Below, piece by piece: positions 52,401-61,400 of a DNA stretch of 64,000 nucleotides. The stretch is from NCBI GenBank assembly GCA_947303805.1, contig CAMYZE010000001.1:1-64000 (forward strand), given 5' to 3'. Made by a program: the position numbers and the translations under genes. Below the pieces are notes generated by a model. That model searched no databases, was not told the origin of the DNA, and saw nothing but the letters and a program-made list of their open reading frames with translations. How positions within the stretch are numbered: the first letter of the stretch is position 1; each line of letters starts with the position of its first letter. The stretch is from an uncultured Clostridia bacterium. GTDB lineage: Bacteria; Bacillota; Clostridia; Lachnospirales; Lachnospiraceae.

Positions 52401-55400
52401 CTGACCAATTGCGAACTATATCTTCTGTCACATGTACATCTCTATTTAAGTATAATTCTCTAAAGCCTTTTCTAAACATGGCTGTTGCTGTCACATTGAA
52501 ATATGTCGCTATTCTTGCATCATAATCTTTAGCCACCTCATGTGAGTGAGGTATGTTTTCAGAACCATAAATTCTTGCAGGATTTAATGTAGTAATAATA
52601 ACTGTAATATTTTTCAAATCTGTACCATAGAATGTAAGTGCCTTGTCATCATCAAGTGCTGGTCCATACCAAATAGATGACTTAGTAGATGGATCAACTA
52701 TACTCTCAACCATCGTCTCTATGTTCTTTGCTACATATTGAGTTGCGAGAACTATATCTTTAGATCCATCAAAGTAGACATATTCTACTGGCGCACAGTT
52801 ATCTCCAATATATACATCACAATTTGAACCTGTACCTATCTTGTAAATATTTACACCAACATCAAGTCCTCTATCTGCTATAAATGTCTTATTTGCACTA
52901 ATATATCCATTGTTAAAATCTTCTATATTATTCTTATTCCATCCACTGTATATGAGCCTATTATTTTCTGAATAATAAATACCAATAACAGAATTTGATG
53001 CTTTAAACTTAGTACCATTAGCTTGTCTAAATAATGCTTGAGTATAAACATTGTTATAATAGAATCCATATGGATCTAAGTTTGCATTATTAATATGCTT
53101 ATTGTCTTTTGCAATAAGTTCTATATTACCAAGTACAAATACTCCTCTTCCATTTATATTTGCAATCTTATGTCGAGTGCTTCCAACAAATGTATTATTT
53201 CTGATATAGATGTCACCATATAAGCCAAACTCTCTATTTCCTCCAAATTCAAATACATTCATTGCTATTTCATTCTTTTCTATATGTAAGCTACTATAAG
53301 TTGCAACCTCGAAATCAGCACCATCTGCGATACTTATCACACTCTGACCAGATAGTCTATTCTTTTCAACATAGAATTCACTTATTTCTAATCCTGCTCC
53401 TGCAGCAATGTCAAACATCTTTCCAGCTGAGTAAGTCATATTTGAAACTGTTGCATTTCTAAATACAACTTTTGTACTTGCCTTAATTAGTGAAGATACA
53501 TGATTTCCACCTGTAAATGTCACATCACTTAACAATACTTTTTCAACTGAATTATTTACATTTTCATAACTAATAAACTCTGTTGCAAGTGACTTAGATG
53601 CATATATAATCTTTGCACCCTTTCCACCTACTATACTAAGTGAATTATCATTATATGCTGGATTAACTGGTACATGGTTACTTGTATCAAATAAGTTATG
53701 ATTCTCATCATCCACATAGATATTGTGTCCATCTAAATATATAAGTCTTGAACCGTAGAGTTTGCCCATAACATCAATATCGAATTTTGTCTCAGTAATT
53801 CTTATATCTTTTCCTAAGATATACTGAGTATTATAATATTCTATTACGCTTCCACTTGACTTGTATTGATAATAAAGTTGTGGAATTGTAGCTACATATA
53901 CATAGTTGTCTCTTGCAACTATACCATTATGATCCACATATTCATAAACACCTGATGTCACTGTTTTTGTTGCTATTACAACTTTGTCGTCAACTATGCT
54001 TATAGTCTTTTCAATTGCAGATTCTTTCTTTGATATTACAGATCTTGAAGCTTTACCTCTTCCCTCTAACTGTACTTTGTCATCAGTGAATACTGAGTAA
54101 AGAATTCTATCAAAATTGCTATTACTCATAGGGTCGACATACCAACCATCAAAGTTTGCATATGTTATACCTTTTACTCTATCTCTTTCAAAATTCCAAT
54201 CAGGTATAAATGTGGTATTGCTTGTCACTAGTATATTTCTACCAAGGAATCCAAGATATGACATCTTGTTATCAAACTCACCAACAGTAGCAAGCGTATA
54301 AGGTACGTCAACAAGAGAACCTTTTGATGTTCTCTTTATATATGCATCATTAATTTCTATAGACTTTCCTTGATATTTTATTACATCTTTATCTACAAAA
54401 TATGATACATTTACATAATCATATCCTACATACCATCTATCATCTTCTCTGTAGAATCTCTCTTTTCCTCCTACAGGTCTATACTCTGCATTTTCATATA
54501 TATAGTAGCCTTTGCTATAGAATTTAGATGTAGCTGGAAGTCTGCTGTCTCCTGTATACCATGGCTCATAGACACCTCTATTATTTAAATAAACTAATTG
54601 GTCTTTAATAAGAGGGTTCTCAACGAATATGTTCTCTTCAACAAGCTCACGGAAGTGCTTTCTAAAGTCTTCCCAAGTTTCTGTTCTTGAAGTAGAGTCA
54701 TCAATATAATATGAAACTCCTGAATCGCTATAGCTGTATCCACTTGTAGGCTTAATGCTGTTATTATATACATAGTAAGTCTTTATGCCTACACCTAATA
54801 TATCCTCTGTTAAATTATAAATAGTAGATGCTGCTCCAACTGCAGGAAGAGTTGTGACATCCTGCATTGAGTCACTATTAAAATGATAATTGAATATATT
54901 GCTAAACTCTGTTCCCTTATTTACATATTCTACATTCTTATCATTCCATCCGTAGAATACTTCTGTCTCAGGTGTCATAGATGTAAACCATACATCTGAA
55001 TTCTTTGACAGTAATTCTCCATCATATCCTGCTGTAACTCTTATCTTATTATTTATGACAAGTAAATCTTCTGGTTGACCAAGTCTTGTATTGTTCTTAT
55101 ATTCTACTACGCCAGCAAGCACTATATTTAATGGGTATAACTTACTTGCATAAGTATAGCTCTCTGTAAGTGCATTGCCACTTATCATAGAATCTTCGAA
55201 TACTATAGTGCTTCTTGCATCATCAGCAAACTCATAAATATATTTACCAGTAGTGTTGGTAATATATGTTCTTACGATAGATAATGTAGCATTGTCAACA
55301 TATATGAGGTTACTACTTCCATCAAATGTACTTTCAACTATGCGAGGATTTTTAATGTCGTGGAAACTTATGACATTTGAATTATTTGTCGCTGTAACAG

Positions 55401-58400
55401 ATTTTGCAGTAAGTCCTGTGACAGTAACCACATCGTTATATAAGCTATATTCTGTATCTTCTCCAAATGTAAATGTCTTTGGTGTAGTATCATTTACATC
55501 CCCTAGAGTAAACCATCCTTCTACTGAAGCAGAGTCTACTCTTGCATACTTTCTTGTAAGTTTCTCTTCAGAACTTACTTCGCCAGATTCGTCGTATAAC
55601 TTATGTCCGCTACCACCGATAAGATTTAGACAGTTTTCAAACATCTTCACAGTTGTGTCATCTGCAGCTTCAAATTTATCACTTACATATATTGTTTTAA
55701 GATTTGAGCACCCAGCAAACATATTTGTAACTGTTACGCTATTTTTAACTTCAAAAGTATTAAGATTTAGTTCAGTTAAATTTGCACAATTTGCAAATGC
55801 CTCATCCATCTTTGTTACATTTTTTGTGTCTATACTTTCCAAATTGATGTAAGTCAAACTCATACAGTTCTTGAACATACTAGATATATTTTCTACTTCC
55901 ACAGTATTAAATCTTGACAAATCTAGTTTTTCTAAACTAATACAGTTCTCAAACATACTTTCCATATTTACAACTTCGCTTGTGTCGAATCTTGACATGT
56001 CGACACTTTCGAGTGCAAGTAAATTATTAAACATACGAGATGACTCTGAGTTTAATTTTACATATGAAGCGCTTGCATATAGATAGATTGTGGTATATGC
56101 TTCTTCCCACCACATAAGCACCTGATTTTCATTTATATTTGATAAGTCTGTCACTTCATTGCCTGCACCAAGTTGAGACACATCATAGAGTTTTCTATTT
56201 GAAGGTATGGTTTTACTCCATCTTATCTTCTCAATAGATACATTGCCACTCAAAGTTTGCTCAGGCATTTGAACCGAACCTTCATTTGCCGCTGCTTTTC
56301 TAATTGTAGCATTGAATATATCACCGGTAGTAAATTCTATAAAACGATCATCGATTTTTTCTTCAAAGTTTATAAAGCCAAGGTTCTCTGAGTTATTCAT
56401 AGTTATATTTTCTAAGTAGACATTATTTGATACAAACTTATTGTCTGCACCATAAGAGTTTATATTGATAAATGGCTTATCTAAATTAGTGTTGAGGAAA
56501 CTTACACTTGCAAGCACAATGCTACCTGAATGCATATCTGCATTTATAATAGTATGACTAAGTGCACCGCTTGTAGCTCCTATATATCCACCAGTTGTTA
56601 AATGATTATCCTTACAGTTTGTAATAGTAAATTTCGCCGCTGTAGATTCAAATGCGACCCAGTCCTCAATGTCATTGAATAATAACTTATGACCATTTAA
56701 GCATATTGAATAGTCCCCTTCTAATTCATATATCAATTTCTTTGTAATTTCAATGTCCTTCTTTAAATATATATTTGCAGTGTTGATATTTAAGTGTGAA
56801 TCATTTCTTGCTTCAAGCCAATACTTTTTGTCACTAGTTAATCCTGGTTCTGAATCTTTGCTATGAATATGGGTATCTGTTTCAAAACCATACATATAAA
56901 TTCCTCTAACTAAAGTTTTCTTACCCATTCGTCTTGTATAGAAATTGCTGTCGCCAGTTGCATTGTGTAGAGTAGCTATGGCATTAGTAAAGTCATCATC
57001 ATAAACTTCATATGAATTATAGCCAGCAGTGCCTGGCACTTGATAGTTTCTATTTGGTCCTGACCAAAATACACCTTTACTTAAATCTTTAGTGAATGGT
57101 GTTCCATCATTCCATACGTATGTTCCAGAATTAAGTGGTTTCTCTATCTGAGTCAATACATCCTCTGCTATCATCTGATATGAAACTGTTGCTACCCTAG
57201 TATTATATCTTGTCTCTTCTCCATCTCCAGGCAATCTCTCTAGGAGGAGTGCAGCTACCTCAATAAACGATGCACCAAACATAACTTTTTCTATAAGTCC
57301 CTGTTTTTTCTTGTATATTTCTCTTATAGATACTTCCTCAGGATCGTTGTAGTGGTCTGGATCTTTGTAGAATGTATTCATAATTTGAGTTGATGCTTTT
57401 TCATTTAAATCCTCAACTGTTACCTTTGACCAAGTTGCGATGAGACAAAGCTCATAGTACTTTCTTGATAAGTCATTGGTATAGATATAAATCTGCGAAT
57501 CAGCAGACCTAAACTTATATCCTCCTTCTACATAGAACAAAGGATTGTTTTGGCAACTATCTATATGATCGTCATCACTTACTGGCACACCCGCATCATT
57601 TAATGACATGTTATAATTGAAGTTAAGTTGTCTTATTCTCATATTGTCAGGGTCTAAAGTTGTATTATCTTTTACTGTAAGTCCACCATTTTTAAATGTA
57701 ATCCTATTTTTTCTATTTACATAATTAAGTGCCGAACTATACGTAGCTGCTGTTACCACTGGATTAAATACGTTATTGATAACATATAATACACCAGAAA
57801 TTGTCATTCCAGATTTCACATCAACTACTGTGTGAGGCTTATCAGCTTCACTTGAAATCTTGACTATATTGTCTTTTATCTCTGTGATGGTTTTCTCATC
57901 GTCAAACACTACCCTTGGCGCTAAGTTTATTAAACTTCTTGCACCATCCACAACACAATGTGTGATACTGTTTGTTCCTCTGAAATATACATCGTTATCT
58001 CTACCTATCATGTCACTTGACTTATAACTGAATTTTTCGAGATCTAACAATGGGGCATTTGAATTAATCGATTTTATATTAATATTATCAAAGAATACTT
58101 TTCTATCGTTTACTCCATATACATAGTTTGTCTCTATAAATGACTTCATAATTGTAGTGTCATTTGCAGTATTACTTAAACTTAAATCTTTTAGATAAGT
58201 TATTGGACTTACTGTGCTTGGTAAACTAAATACACTCTTGAATTCACCACTTGTGTCATCTTTGAGTGTGATGTTCTCTGTAGTGAAGTTATTGATGTAA
58301 ATGTTTTTAACATTAAACACATCATTATTTGATATGAAATTATTTTCGAGTTTTACATTTTCTATGAAAAGATTTCCTTCTGACATATTGAAGTTATCAC

Positions 58401-61400
58401 TATCATCTGTAAATAGTGTTTTTTGATCTACTCCACTTCCACCAAAACCTTCCAAAGAAATATTTCTCATAAATACAGAATTAATTCCATTGACATTCAC
58501 AACACCTGTTTTAGTAGTTCCATCAGCCTGCTTAATAACTCCCGCTTCGCTAGCTGATGCGACATTACCAATCAAGTTGAAATATCTATGACCTATTTCT
58601 TCGTTTTTAAGTGTGAGCACTCCTGGAACTTTTGAAGTATATTCATCCCATGGTTTTGTATTTGACGAAGAATCATCACAAGTATCGATATTTGCTAAAT
58701 CTTTTCCACTATATTTTGTGCCCCATCTTGTACCTTGACCACCTGACAATTTGTCACAGCCCGTAAACATATTATTGAAACTTGTAGTAGAATCAAAGTT
58801 TGCATTGGCATAAATTCTCTCAAGATTTGAACATCCCATAAATGCAGCTTGAGTATTTGTGATGGCAGCTACATCAAGTTTTGTCAAGTCAATATTCTTG
58901 ATGCTTGTACAATTAGAGAACATATATCTTATACTATATACTCCTTCAGCTTTAACCATCTTGCTAAAGTCTACATACTCAAGTGCTTTAAAGTTTGCAA
59001 ACATATAAGCTGTAGTATCTTCTGGCCATTGAACTTTTTCGGCTTGGGTCCATAAGAATATTTCATTTGAATCTGAAGTTGGACTAAATGCCAATATTGC
59101 AGTATCTGGGACATCAGAATAATCTGTATATCTCTTAAACTCGCCGCCTTCAGATATATCTCTTGCTTCTCTTACCCCCACTCCGTCTTTATATTTAAGT
59201 GGTCGCTCATCTGTCCAAATTATCCTCTTTATATACTCATCTTCAAATGTATAAGAAGTTGCAGAATCACCGTTGATAATTTGTTTTATATGTAAATTGA
59301 AGTTTTGTCCATCTTCAAGTCGAGGATATGTAGGTTTTGAACTATCATCCTCTTTTACATAGTCAGTCTTAACTTTTGCATAGTCATAAATTGTATAGAA
59401 TTTCTTTCCTAATCTTGTTTCACCTTTTCTACCTTTACTTAAGTCAAATATATTATTTGTTGAATTTAAATTATTGATTGTATGGCCATTTAAGAATATT
59501 GTCATTCCCTCTGAGAATATACCTTCAAAACCATCAGGAATGGTAATATCGTTATTTAGCCAGAATATTGGATATGTGTAAGCATTGTCGTCAATATCAT
59601 CCATTTCACCAAGTAATGATTTCTTTTGTGGCAATACTGCTAGCATCTGCTCAAAAGTATTAACTTGTATCACACTTGTCGCCATATAGTTATCATCTAT
59701 TTCTGATAATGCCATATGATTTCCTACTATACCTTCATGATTACAATTCTCTGTTATAGGTGTACCACAAATTCTATACTTATATATATATGCATTACTT
59801 GTACTTGCATATCTTTGTACTCCATAAATTACAGCGTTGTTACTATCTATCATCTCTTTTGCATTTATGCGCACCCTAGATATATTTTCTTTTGTCACGA
59901 AGCGATAATTATTAACATATGCTCCTTCATCGGCATAGAGTTTATTCTTTTCTCCAAATATAGATTGGTCTAATCTAGTACTTACATCTTTTATCATAAA
60001 ACCAAGGAATTCCATTCCATCTGCTTTATACCAATCTTCATCTTCGCTTCTTGGCCAATATATTTCTGATACTGTAGCATTTTTGTATACATTTACTTCT
60101 ATTTCTCTCGTAGGTTCTACACCAGATATAAATCTAATTGTGCCTCCATTTTTTCCTATCACATATGATTTATCTTTTTCATAAATAGAGTAAAGTGTGA
60201 AGTCTTCAGCTGGCTGACCTTTGCCATCAACAAGGAATACATCCGAAAATGCAAAATCAAATCCCCTCTCGTTCCAATTATCAATTAAAGGTATCTCTTC
60301 ATTTCCTTTAGTCACATCGGCAAATATACCGATTTGTGATTTTGATCCTAGTGTTGCTGGGTCAATAATTAGTTTTGTATTTCGTGGGTTAAAGAACACA
60401 TCTCTTCTTTGACTATTTCTGTCATAAATAGATGTAGGTCTATGATTCTTGTTGTTAATTATTGTTACATTGCCCTTAAACTCTAAATAAACATTTTTAT
60501 ATCTTTTATTGATAAAACTCCAATTATAACTATCTAAATTTTCTGTCGTTTGAACTATTTCTTTTACCACAGCTGGTCTTACATCATTTGGCTTTCTATC
60601 AACTTTACCTGCAAGAGTTGCATATCCAATATCGTTAGTTTGTGGTTCATATGCCACTAAATACTTTCCATCAGTATTACTACCTGAGTAAGCAGTATTA
60701 TTGCCACCTTTTATATATCTTGCATTACGGAATGTATTGGTTCCGTTGAATTCACATTTATAATCTGGAGTTACATATATTTTAATTATTTTTGAATTCT
60801 CAAACATTCTATCTATATTAAGTGCTGTTCTGTCCGATATAGACTTCATATCCCAGTTTGACATGTCAAGATATTCGATGCCCGAATCTTTAAACATATT
60901 TTCCATACTTGATACACTTGCAGTATTAAAATATGAAAGATCAAGAGCTGGAACTCCACAATTCTCAAACATGCTCTTCATGTTTGTGACATTACTTGTG
61001 ACAAATGAAGTTATGTCAAGCCACTCTAATTTTTCACAATCCTTAAACATTGCCTCAAATGTTCTAGCCCCAGTAGTATCAAAATTTCTCAAATCAAGTC
61101 TCTTTAGTGCTTTACAGCCGCTAAACATCTCGCTAAAGCTTGCAGTGTAATATGTTTTGTCATTTCTTGTGTGCTTTGTAATCATACTAGAAAGATTTAC
61201 TTTTGTAAGAGACTGACATCCCTTAAACATTTGAGCTAATTTCGTAGGTCTTTCTATGAACTGTATATGAGATAAATCTACAGTCTCAAGCGCTGCACAA
61301 CCAAGGAACATCTTATCCATTTCTTTCCAAGTATTAAATGTACCTGTAAAGTTGCCTAAATCAATAACCTGTGCATTTGTAAAGCCTTCAAACATTGATG

